Positions 1 through 5,367 of a DNA stretch of 7,412 nt are shown here, piece after piece. This DNA is from Bacteroidota bacterium (GTDB taxonomy: Bacteria > Bacteroidota > Bacteroidia > Chitinophagales > Chitinophagaceae): contig JANYAL010000246.1 in assembly GCA_025361325.1 (NCBI GenBank), forward strand, positions 1-7,412. The letters are read 5' to 3'. The notes below the pieces were generated by a model that was not told the DNA's origin, did not search any database, and saw only the letters and a list, made by a program, of their open reading frames with translations. Each line of letters begins with the position of its first letter. Position 1 is the stretch's first letter. Position numbers and translations under genes: made by a program.

Positions 1-81
1 TTTGAAGGTGGCTTCAAATTCATCCCAGCCCATGCTATATTTCTTGAAGTTCATGTCGATATACCGACGGTCGTCTAGCAT
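1..81 (-). CDS. Partial hypothetical protein, runs off the left edge
   Basis: I do not recognise this protein. Reading right to left, an in-frame ATG at 81-79 opens 27 codons (MLDDRRYIDMNFKKYSMG..., then WDEFEATFK) that continue past the window edge. The composition is protein-like: mixed charged and aromatic residues and no low-complexity bias. The frame stays open upstream to 138 (PGDFFAAILRYILENDNQ) but offers no start codon there, and that stretch lies antisense to the response-regulator remnant. So either the gene starts at the ATG at 81, or it has lost its own N-terminus at the same junction that truncated the regulator. Only a short piece is visible, so function cannot be inferred. Confidence 0.4.
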   Translation of the reverse strand, partial: MLDDRRYIDMNFKKYSMGWDEFEATFK

Positions 82-158
82 CTGATTGTCGTTTTCAAGT
101 ATATAGCGCAAGATGGCTGCAAAAAAATCACCAGGATATTAAAATACTTATCCTCACG

Positions 159-557
159 ATGTATGATTCCGAAATAGCCCTCATCAGGTTACTGCAGGCA
201 GGGGTACGCGGATTTCTGAAAAAAGACATCCACCCGACAGAATTGAAGAATGCATTACTGGCAGTTGCACAGAATGATTATTATTATTCACATAAGGCCA
301 CAGGCAAACTTGCATCCTTTTTCCAAAGGACCCACAGTACACAAACACCTATCGATAAGGCCCTGCTCAATGAGATTGAGATCGAATTTTTAAAGCTGGC
401 CGCCAGGGACATCACTTACAAGGAAATTGCAGAGACCATGAAACTGACGCCGCGGTCCATTGACGGCTACCGCGACGGACTATTTGAAAAACTGGATGTC
501 AAGAGCCGGGTGGGGCTGGCCATTTATGCAGTGAAACATGGTATAGTCACATTTTAG
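159..557 (+). CDS. 5'-truncated NarL-family response regulator (likely pseudogene)
   Basis: This is the C-terminal part of a two-component response regulator. From the ATG the product is 132 residues: the end of a receiver domain (conserved Lys at about residue 22 in GFLKKD) and a complete LuxR/NarL helix-turn-helix (about 69-132, with EIAETMKLTPRSIDGYR as the recognition region). The ATG is internal: in frame just before it lie WLQKNHQDIKILILT, matching the beta-5 strand and conserved Thr of the two intact regulators here (IVLTMYD, IILTMYE). Homology fades around 105-114 and the frame stops at 45-47. The acidic pocket, the phospho-acceptor Asp and the DG turn are therefore absent. It ends 133 bp from the convergent regulator gene. 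A free DNA-binding fragment could still be made, but phosphorylation control is lost. Family assignment is firm; whether it is expressed is unknown. Confidence 0.75.
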   Translation: MYDSEIALIRLLQAGVRGFLKKDIHPTELKNALLAVAQNDYYYSHKATGKLASFFQRTHSTQTPIDKALLNEIEIEFLKLAARDITYKEIAETMKLTPRSIDGYRDGLFEKLDVKSRVGLAIYAVKHGIVTF

Positions 558-690
558 TTAGAGAACAATATAACCTGAACAGCTTTCTTTGCTTAGTATT
601 TATCAGAATAAAGCATGCGATGCATTAAATGATTAATTACGGGGCGTATTGTTTGTAAGGGGATCTATGAAGAATTACGGATAACCGGGT

Positions 691-1356
691 TCATTCAATC
701 AGTTTATTACGCATACCGTACATGATGAGCCCTCCGATGGTCTTGGCGTCCACCTTGGTCTTCATATTCTGACGGATGGTCTCGATGGTGCGCGGGCTCA
801 GGAAGATAATCTTTGAAATTTCCTCGGTGGTCTTGTCTTCAGCAAGCAATTTCAGGATCTTGAGTTCCTTCTCATTGAAATGGACCGGGGTATTTGTGCC
901 GTAATGCTGGCGTACGTTTTTTTTCTGCATCAGTTTGCCCATCACGGCCATATTGACGAGGTCGTTGAAATAAAAATCATCATTCATGCAGGTGAGTATG
1001 GCCTCGTAGATCTCCTCGGGGTCGGTCGTTTTGGTTAGGTAGGCATTGGCGCCCATTTCCATCATCCGGCTGATCATCTGCTGGTCGTCGTACATGGTGA
1101 GCACAATGATCTTGATGTCCTCGTATTCCTTGCGGATGAGTTGTATGCCGTTGATGCCGTCGATCTCGGGCATCCGTATATCCATCAACAGCACATCGGG
1201 TTTCTTGATAGCGATCTTATGCATCATGTCTTTACCGTCCTCCGCTTCCCAGATCATTTTCAGGTTAGCCTTACCGGCCAGTGCCATCTTGATGCCGTCA
1301 CGGAATATCTTGTGATCGTCGGCTATGGCAACTTTTATTAAGTTTTCGGTGATCAT
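691..1356 (-). CDS. NarL/FixJ-family response regulator (orphan)
   Basis: Cytoplasmic transcription factor of a two-component system, complete at 221 residues, the usual length for the family. The receiver domain (about 7-125) has the acidic pair D13-D14, phospho-acceptor D59 in LLMDIRMPEIDG, the conserved Thr T87 in VLTMYD and Lys K109 in AYLTK. A linker follows, then a LuxR-type HTH (about 160-221) containing EEISKIIFLSPRTIETIRQ. No kinase gene adjoins it on its own strand. The nearest candidate is the HisKA_3 kinase at 2991-3824, on the other side of the 960-bp intergenic region and divergently oriented. It resembles the regulator at 3941-4591 over its whole length, so cross-talk or duplication is plausible. 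Upstream lie a hairpin (1388-1419) and tandem TTCGTATCTTT boxes. The DNA targets cannot be told from the sequence. Confidence 0.93.
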   Translation of the reverse strand: MITENLIKVAIADDHKIFRDGIKMALAGKANLKMIWEAEDGKDMMHKIAIKKPDVLLMDIRMPEIDGINGIQLIRKEYEDIKIIVLTMYDDQQMISRMMEMGANAYLTKTTDPEEIYEAILTCMNDDFYFNDLVNMAVMGKLMQKKNVRQHYGTNTPVHFNEKELKILKLLAEDKTTEEISKIIFLSPRTIETIRQNMKTKVDAKTIGGLIMYGMRNKLIE

Positions 1357-1387
1357 AATTTATTACTGGAATAACATTAAACTATCT

Positions 1388-1419
1388 GAAGTTACATGAT
1401 TTAGGGTTAAATCAACTTC
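1388..1419. repeat. Bulged 12-bp inverted repeat in the regulator leader
   Basis: GAAGTT (1388-1393) pairs with AACTTC (1414-1419), and GATTTA (1398-1403) pairs with TAAATC (1408-1413). The tetraloop is GGGT, with a four-base bulge ACAT on one side. It lies 32-63 bp before the start codon of the minus-strand regulator, downstream of its candidate promoters, so it would form a leader hairpin in the mRNA or act as an operator. No U-tract follows, so it is not a typical terminator. Confidence 0.5.
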
Positions 1420-1479
1420 TTTTCAGTGTGTATCAACGTATGTATTTTTCCACACCCTGTTGATTTTCATAAACAATAG

Positions 1480-1504
1480 AAAAGATACGAAGTAAAGATA
1501 CGAA
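1480..1504 (-). promoter_or_regulatory. Tandem TTCGTATCTTT promoter-like boxes
   Basis: An 11-bp unit (AAAGATACGAA on the plus strand) occurs twice with a 13-bp period, at 1481-1491 and 1494-1504. Read on the minus strand each gives TTCGTATCTTT, matching the TAnnTTT core of Bacteroidota -7 elements (TATCTTTT and TATCTTTA). They point towards the regulator starting at 1356 and would give a leader of roughly 115-130 nt. I see no TTTG at the expected -33 spacing, so this is a candidate only. Confidence 0.35.
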
Positions 1505-1628
1505 CCTGCCGATTCGTTGAATTACGATTGCAGGAAGCGCATTTACCCGATATCCGGTAAAACCAGTATGCTGCAAAAAGGGCAATTATGCGCTTGCCGG
1601 TGGTGTTTGGCTGACGTACTTTTGTACC

Positions 1629-1742
1629 AGTTGATTGACATTGGTTGAACGTATCTAATATCCAAATATCCAACTGAACAAAGTTCATTTCCAATTATCC
1701 TGAAAAGCCTGTTTATGCTTGTGTTGCCGGTGTCAATCAACT
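1629..1742 (+). repeat. 12-bp inverted repeat enclosing an 80-nt loop, T-run after
   Basis: AGTTGATTGACA (1629-1640) is perfectly complementary to TGTCAATCAACT (1731-1742). In a plus-strand RNA five further pairs (two G-C and three G-U, 1641-1645 with 1726-1730) extend the stem to 17 bp. A run of five T (1742-1746) overlaps the last base of the stem and continues just past it. Inside lie a small perfect hairpin (TGAAC-AAA-GTTCA, 1675-1687) and a tandem AATATCCA repeat (1657-1672). It could be a structured small RNA ending at a terminator-like stem, or the relic of a small inverted-repeat element. I see no target-site duplication. Confidence 0.4.
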
Positions 1743-1804
1743 TTTTATAATTTATTACCGCTTTCTGATCCAATATCCCAAACCAAAACCTGTTTTTGTA
1801 ACCT

Positions 1805-1836
1805 TATCCGGCTTGTAAATTCTAAATTGCCGGATA
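1805..1836. repeat. 8-bp perfect inverted repeat TATCCGGC/GCCGGATA
   Basis: TATCCGGC (1805-1812) and GCCGGATA (1829-1836) form a perfect 8-bp stem around a 16-nt AT-rich loop that itself holds TAAATT twice. No T-run follows on either strand, so it does not look like a standard terminator. It may be a DNA-binding site or part of a folded transcript. Confidence 0.4.
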
Positions 1837-1920
1837 CTTGCCCGGGGATCTTCTCCCTGGTCAAAACGGATTTTTTCAGCTATTTTGGACAAGTCTGTCC
1901 TACTTCCAAGTAAAATTCCG

Positions 1921-1977
1921 ATAGTAAAGCTACGAATATTTAAATAGTAATTTTACTATATTAATTTCGTACATTTA
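1921..1977. promoter_or_regulatory. Divergent promoter-like boxes around a palindrome
   Basis: Two TTCGTAnnTTTA boxes face outwards: one on the minus strand (1936-1925, core TAGCTTTA) and one on the plus strand (1966-1977, core TACATTTA). Between them is a palindrome with perfect 7-bp arms, ATAGTAA (1944-1950) and TTACTAT (1953-1959). A further direct copy of ATAGTAA lies at 1921-1927. The layout fits a divergent control region with a dimer binding site between the promoters, serving the regulator on the left and the membrane-protein operon on the right. No TTTG -33 match is visible for either box, so promoter activity is inferred. Confidence 0.35.
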
Positions 1978-2012
1978 CGTTTAATTTCCTAAAAAAAAAG
2001 CAATTTTTTTGG

Positions 2013-2138
2013 CTAAAAAGCTTGCTGGTGTTGATTTTTATGTAATTCCAGGGTACTTAACCAGATTTTAGGCCATTGCGGGTCATCCGGCTTTGTTAGA
2101 AGTTTACGCTTCAGATAATCATAAACTTCTAAAATAAT
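2013..2138 (-). pseudogene. Possible C-terminal gene remnant (weak)
   Basis: On the minus strand a 41-codon frame without any start codon reads IILEVYDYLKRKLL, then TKPDDPQWPKIWLSTLELHK, ending NQHQQAF and a stop at 2015-2013. The sequence is protein-like and richer in GC than the flanking DNA. Directly upstream in the same frame a stop separates it from a 10-codon ATG-led piece (MHQLSKDFPF). It could be the tail of a decayed gene, but a chance open frame cannot be excluded and I do not recognise the family. Confidence 0.18.
2096..2132. repeat. 11-bp perfect inverted repeat
   Basis: TTAGAAGTTTA (2096-2106) is the exact reverse complement of TAAACTTCTAA (2122-2132), with a 15-nt loop. It lies 83-119 bp upstream of the -33 element of the membrane-protein promoter. 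The GTTTA/TAAAC cores recur in the palindrome inside that promoter, so it may be an upstream binding site for the same protein. As an RNA hairpin it lacks a T-run on the plus strand, although AAAA follows. Confidence 0.5.
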
Positions 2139-2214
2139 TTAAAATGGAAAATCCTTGGATAGTTGATGCATTACTTAATGCTTAATTTAAAATCTTAATT
2201 TATTTTGTAAGATT

Positions 2215-2245
2215 TTTGTTGGTAAACAACAGTTTACTACATTTG
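2215..2245 (+). promoter_or_regulatory. Canonical Bacteroidota promoter for the sensor operon
   Basis: TTTG (2215-2218) and TACATTTG (2238-2245) are separated by exactly 19 bases, matching the TTTG/TAnnTTTG -33/-7 pattern recognised by the primary sigma factor of Bacteroidota. Transcription would start around 2250-2253. This is about 70 bases before the TTG at 2321 and just after the in-frame stop at 2252-2254. It is the only full two-box match seen in the window. Confidence 0.6.
2222..2237. promoter_or_regulatory. Palindrome filling the promoter spacer (candidate operator)
   Basis: GTAAAC (2222-2227) and GTTTAC (2232-2237) form a perfect 6-bp inverted repeat with loop AACA. It sits wholly between the -33 and -7 boxes and touches the -7 box. 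A dimeric protein bound here would cover or reshape the promoter. The same GTTTAC half-site recurs at 2102-2107. Which protein binds is not known; the operon's own response regulator is one candidate. Confidence 0.4.
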
Positions 2246-2320
2246 TTAGAATAAAATCTTTCTTGTATCGACTATATTCTATACATATCTTACTTTACTA
2301 ATTTTCTACCTTTATTTTTT

Positions 2321-2980
2321 TTGGGCTTATTTTATAAAAACAATAAGTCAGAAAAGTTAAAGGTATTTTATATTTATATAATATGCAATTCAACTTTATT
2401 GGGAGGTGAGCTGTTATTAAAATATATATTCCCACTTCGAGAACTATATTTACTTAATGTTAGAGTTCAATTATTAGTTGAATTAAGCTTCCTACTATTT
2501 TATTTTATTGCCAATTTTCAAACCCCTTCTGCTAAGAAATTTTTCAAAATAATACTTCCCCTTTTCATTGTTATTACTACCTATGATTACATAGTTACAA
2601 GTAAAACAAAATTTGGAGCAGACCAAGCTATTGCAGAATCTTTTTTTATGCTTTTACTTCTATTCTATTTTTTCTTCGAAAAGATTAAATATGATGTTCA
2701 AGCACCACTGTATGAATCAAAGATATTCTGGATAGCCGGGGCGTTCTTTATTTTTTTTGCCGGTAATTTCTTTTTACTCATCTACTCTAAATCGATGTCC
2801 AATAATCCTGTTTTTAAACAACAATACCTTACTATCTACAACTCATTCAACATTATAAAGAACTTAATTTTATGTATTGCCCTTTATTTTAAAGAAACCA
2901 ATAAGCCCATTTCAACCAACTACGGCGGCATTGATACGTCAATAGAAGACACTTTCTTTTTTAACAACCCTAATTCATAA
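2321..2980 (+). CDS. Multi-pass membrane protein, candidate sensor partner of the kinase
   Basis: Uncharacterised integral membrane protein, 219 residues from the TTG at 2321. It has six hydrophobic segments (about 14-36, 45-66, 74-93, 103-120, 134-156, 168-190) and a polar C-terminal tail. No enzyme motif is visible. The frame stays open back to 2255 and that stretch (IDYILYISYFTNFLPLFF) reads as a further transmembrane helix, giving seven in all. However, no ATG, GTG or TTG lies in frame there, so the real start is uncertain: TTG 2321, a rare ATT/ATA start, or a lost start codon. The gene is strikingly AT-rich compared with the kinase that follows after 10 bp. Because that kinase has almost no extracellular part, a role as signal-sensing or membrane-anchoring subunit is inferred. 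Confidence 0.75.
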   Translation: MGLFYKNNKSEKLKVFYIYIICNSTLLGGELLLKYIFPLRELYLLNVRVQLLVELSFLLFYFIANFQTPSAKKFFKIILPLFIVITTYDYIVTSKTKFGADQAIAESFFMLLLLFYFFFEKIKYDVQAPLYESKIFWIAGAFFIFFAGNFFLLIYSKSMSNNPVFKQQYLTIYNSFNIIKNLILCIALYFKETNKPISTNYGGIDTSIEDTFFFNNPNS

Positions 2981-2990
2981 CTTACCAGTA

Positions 2991-3824
2991 ATGTTCTTTT
3001 TACAAGCCACCGATACCACGCCGTCAACCGGTATTTCACCACTCATGTTCCTGGGTACACTGGGTATGCTGATGTTAGCTATCGGTATTGTTGGTTTTGT
3101 AATCTATCACCAAAGGAAAGTGATCCGTTATAACCATGAGCTTAAAAGGCTGGAAGAAGAGAAACAGCAAATCCTGCTGAATGCCTCAATCCGTTTCCAG
3201 GAAGAAGAGCGTAACCGCATTGCCGCGGACCTGCACGATGACGCCGGGCCCCTGCTGGCCACAGCCCGTCTTTACCTGAACGAGAACCTGGTGAACCAGG
3301 AAAAATCGCAGCAGCTGCAAAGTATCTATAGTGCCAAACAGATCATTGATGAAGCCATACTGCTTATCCGAAATATCAGCCATAGCCTGATGCCCCCAAC
3401 CCTTAAGAACTTCGGACTGGAAAGCGCTACCACCGACCTCTTCCAAAAGATCAGCGGCAGCGGCAGCCTCAATGCCAGCGCCCGCTTTCACGATTACCGG
3501 GTAAGGCTAAAGGTAGAACAGGAACTGCTGGTGTTCCGCATTATCCAGGAACTGGTGAACAATATCATGAAACACAGCAATGCCGGTTTCATACACCTTA
3601 CCCAGAACAACAGCGGCAACAAGATGTACTTCCGGGTTCACCACGACGGCACCGGCATCGTTCAAACCGAATTTGAAAAACTTAACCACAGCGCTCTCGG
3701 CCTGGGGCTTAAAAATATCGCCAGCCGCATCAGGGTACTTAACGGCAGGATCTTCTTTGAGATCGACCCCAGTCACACCTACTTTAAGATCACCCTTGAA
3801 ATCCCCAGGGAAACCTCCCTCTGA
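2991..3824 (+). CDS. Sensor histidine kinase, HisKA_3/NarX-DegS type
   Basis: Inner-membrane histidine kinase of 277 residues that would phosphorylate a NarL-type response regulator. Order: a short N-terminus of about 17 residues, one transmembrane helix (about 18-40), a cytoplasmic coiled segment (about 42-70), the HisKA_3 dimerisation domain with phospho-acceptor H82 in RIAADLHDDAGPLL, then a HATPase_c domain. That domain shows the N-box (IIQELVNNIMKHSNA, about 184-198), the G1 box (DGTGI, 219-223) and the G2 box (LGLGLKNIASR, about 236-246). There is no periplasmic loop, PAS, GAF or HAMP domain, so signal input probably comes from the membrane protein encoded 10 bp upstream. Its stop lies 116 bp before the regulator at 3941, the probable cognate partner. 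The start ATG follows the previous gene closely and gives a sensible N-terminus. Confidence 0.93.
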   Translation: MFFLQATDTTPSTGISPLMFLGTLGMLMLAIGIVGFVIYHQRKVIRYNHELKRLEEEKQQILLNASIRFQEEERNRIAADLHDDAGPLLATARLYLNENLVNQEKSQQLQSIYSAKQIIDEAILLIRNISHSLMPPTLKNFGLESATTDLFQKISGSGSLNASARFHDYRVRLKVEQELLVFRIIQELVNNIMKHSNAGFIHLTQNNSGNKMYFRVHHDGTGIVQTEFEKLNHSALGLGLKNIASRIRVLNGRIFFEIDPSHTYFKITLEIPRETSL

Positions 3825-3911
3825 CTGGCCCTGGAAGGAAATAACCCTATTCAGGATTGTCTCCCTTTTCCGTACGCACCCTAATCTGTTTTTAATTGCC
3901 CTTTTTTTTTG

Positions 3912-3919
3912 TAATTTTA
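3912..3919 (+). promoter_or_regulatory. Possible internal promoter before the response regulator
   Basis: TAATTTTA matches TAnnTTTG at all fixed positions but the last and lies 21 bases before the ATG at 3941. At the -33 spacing only TTTT is present (3889-3892). It could let the regulator be expressed apart from the kinase, but T-rich DNA gives such matches by chance. Confidence 0.25.
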
Positions 3920-3940
3920 CGAGAGCAGGAATTATGTTGT

Positions 3941-4591
3941 ATGAATGAAATAACTGTTGCCATAGCAGACGATCACAAACTCTTCCGGAAAGGGGTGATC
4001 CTTTCCATGCGGCCCTATACCAATATCAAATTCATATTTGAAGCGGATAACGGGGAGGACCTGCTGGCCAAAATTGCAGAAACACAGCCCAATGTGGTCC
4101 TCTGCGACCTTAAAATGCCCATCAAGGATGGAATAGACAGTACGAAAATGATCACCAAACTTTACCCGGATATCAGGGTCATTATCCTTACCATGTACGA
4201 GGATGAACGCTTTGTAGGCCACCTGATGGACTGCGGGGCTGCCGGTTACCTGCTCAAGATCACCGATTCCTCTGAGATCAGGAAAGCCATCATGGATGTG
4301 ATGCGCACCGGGTTTTACCTGAACCCATTCGTAAATAAAGTGCTCATCAAGAAGAATTATTCCAAACAGAAATTCAACCCCTCCCTGACCTCTGAAGTGG
4401 TGTTAAGTGAAAGAGAAAAAGAAGTGCTAACCCTGGTATGTATGGAATTCACTGCTGCCGAGATCGCCCAGAAGATGGATATCAGCGCCCGTACCGTGGA
4501 AGCAATCAAAGACAGGCTGATGGAACGTTTCGGCGTAAAGAACTCAGTAGGACTTGTTTTCTATGCAATGAAGAATTCATTGATAGATTGA
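3941..4591 (+). CDS. NarL/FixJ-family response regulator of the split sensor operon
   Basis: Cytoplasmic DNA-binding response regulator, 216 residues from the ATG at 3941. A TTG at 3896 would add 15 residues (MPFFFVILREQELCC), but MNEITVAIADDHK is the normal N-terminus of this family and the added residues overlap promoter-like T-rich DNA. The receiver has D10-D11, phospho-acceptor D56 in VVLCDLKMP, T84 in ILTMYE and K106 in GYLLK. The LuxR-type HTH spans about 153-216 with AAEIAQKMDISARTVEAIK. It follows the kinase on the same strand after a 116-bp gap and is its likely substrate. It shares the overall pattern of the minus-strand regulator at 691-1356 and the remnant at 159-557, pointing to a locally expanded family. 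It converges on the deoxynucleoside kinase gene 43 bp away. Confidence 0.93.
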   Translation: MNEITVAIADDHKLFRKGVILSMRPYTNIKFIFEADNGEDLLAKIAETQPNVVLCDLKMPIKDGIDSTKMITKLYPDIRVIILTMYEDERFVGHLMDCGAAGYLLKITDSSEIRKAIMDVMRTGFYLNPFVNKVLIKKNYSKQKFNPSLTSEVVLSEREKEVLTLVCMEFTAAEIAQKMDISARTVEAIKDRLMERFGVKNSVGLVFYAMKNSLID

Positions 4592-4607
4592 TGAAGGGTT
4601 TCCAAAT

Positions 4608-4621
4608 GTTGAACTGTCAAC
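4608..4621. terminator. Small hairpin between convergent genes (weak)
   Basis: GTTGA-ACTG-TCAAC forms a 5-bp stem in the 43-bp gap between the response regulator and the convergent deoxynucleoside kinase. The position suits a terminator, but the stem is short and no T-run follows, so this is a weak call. Confidence 0.2.
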
Positions 4622-4634
4622 AAAGGACTTTGAA

Positions 4635-5270
4635 TTAAAACAACCCAAATAAGGTTGCATCCACCTTTCCAATGATCTGTCCCAGGTGTTCCTCGTTTTC
4701 TGCAAACTTATTCTTATCGGCATCAATGATTAGCAATGGACCTTCTTTGTAAGATTCGATCCAGTTGTTGTAAAACTCGTTCAACTTCTTTAAATAATCC
4801 AGCCGGATATTCTCTTCATATTCCCTGCCTCTTTTCTGGATCTGCGCTACCAGGGTGGGTACCGATGCTTTTAGGTAGATAAGCAGGTCGGGTGGCTGAA
4901 CCATGCTCTTAAGGGTTTCGAAGAATTTGTAATAGTTGTCGAAATCCCGCTTGCCCATAAGCCCCATATCGTGCAGGTTGGGGGCAAAGATCATGGCATC
5001 CTCGTAGATGGTGCGGTCCTGTATAACGGTCTCGGTTCCGCGATGTATCTCCAGCAACTGGTTTAAACGGCTGTTCAGGAAATAGATCTGCAGGTTGAAG
5101 CTCCACCGGGGCATGTCCTCATAAAAATCGTTCAGGTAAGGGTTATGGTCCACATCCTCAAACTGAGGTATCCATTTATAATGCTTGCTGAGCATTTCCG
5201 TTAAAGTGGTCTTGCCGGCACCGATATTTCCGGCTACTGCAATATGCTTTGGTTTCTTTGTTTTTGCCAT
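4635..5270 (-). CDS. Deoxynucleoside kinase (deoxyadenosine/deoxyguanosine kinase family)
   Basis: Cytoplasmic nucleotide-salvage enzyme that transfers the ATP gamma-phosphate to the 5'-OH of a deoxynucleoside. The protein is complete at 211 residues, the usual size of bacterial dNKs. Visible elements are the P-loop GNIGAGKTT (14-22), an acidic region after the second strand (F37-E38-D39) holding the likely catalytic Glu, the DRTIYED motif (85-91) and the Arg-rich LID (KRGREYEENIRLDYL, about 146-160). Substrate preference (dA, dG or dC) cannot be decided by eye. It lies downstream of trpS on the same strand with a 97-bp gap. Minus-strand TATTTTTA (5327-5320) and TTAATTTG (5293-5286) resemble -7 boxes, so it may have its own promoter. 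The ATG at 5270 gives a natural basic N-terminus just before the P-loop strand. Confidence 0.92.
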   Translation of the reverse strand: MAKTKKPKHIAVAGNIGAGKTTLTEMLSKHYKWIPQFEDVDHNPYLNDFYEDMPRWSFNLQIYFLNSRLNQLLEIHRGTETVIQDRTIYEDAMIFAPNLHDMGLMGKRDFDNYYKFFETLKSMVQPPDLLIYLKASVPTLVAQIQKRGREYEENIRLDYLKKLNEFYNNWIESYKEGPLLIIDADKNKFAENEEHLGQIIGKVDATLFGLF

Positions 5271-5367
5271 AATCCCTGGATACTACAAATTAAATTCTGT
5301 TGGCTTACCTACGATGTTTTAAAAATACGGATTCCCCTTTAGATATACGACATTCCATTTCTATTTA

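Larger units (their letters stand above)
1357..2320. other. Long AT-rich intergenic region between divergent regulator genes
   Basis: About 960 bp separate the minus-strand response regulator from the plus-strand membrane protein gene. Open frames within it are short and their translations do not look like conserved protein, apart from one weak candidate remnant (2013-2138). Its content is mainly inverted repeats and promoter-like boxes, listed separately: a leader hairpin, tandem boxes, a 12-bp inverted repeat pair around an 80-nt loop, a CCGG hairpin, a palindrome between divergent boxes, an 11-bp stem, and a full promoter at the right end. I see no tRNA or recognisable riboswitch. Confidence 0.6.

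Noticed and set aside
1887..1900. GGACA-AGTC-TGTCC hairpin
   Set aside because: A 5-bp stem with no T-run and no clear relation to a gene; expected by chance in a region of this size.
1467..1913. Several 64-76 codon open frames on both strands in the intergenic region
   Set aside because: They overlap each other, their translations have erratic composition rich in Cys, Ser and Asn, and no motif or plausible start context was visible.
2144..2185. 13-codon plus-strand mini-ORF (MENPWIVDALLNA) upstream of the sensor promoter
   Set aside because: It is too short to judge, lies upstream of the mapped promoter elements, and its 3' half is a GCATTA/TAATGC palindrome; no ribosome-binding signal was seen.
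3805..3834. CCAGGG/CCCTGG inverted repeat over the kinase stop codon as a terminator
   Set aside because: The stem has only 6 bp with an 18-nt loop and no T-run, and it would separate the kinase from its likely regulator.
3896..3940. TTG-initiated 15-residue extension of the response regulator
   Set aside because: The family N-terminus begins at MNEITVAIADDHK (3941), and the extension falls on T-rich, promoter-like DNA.
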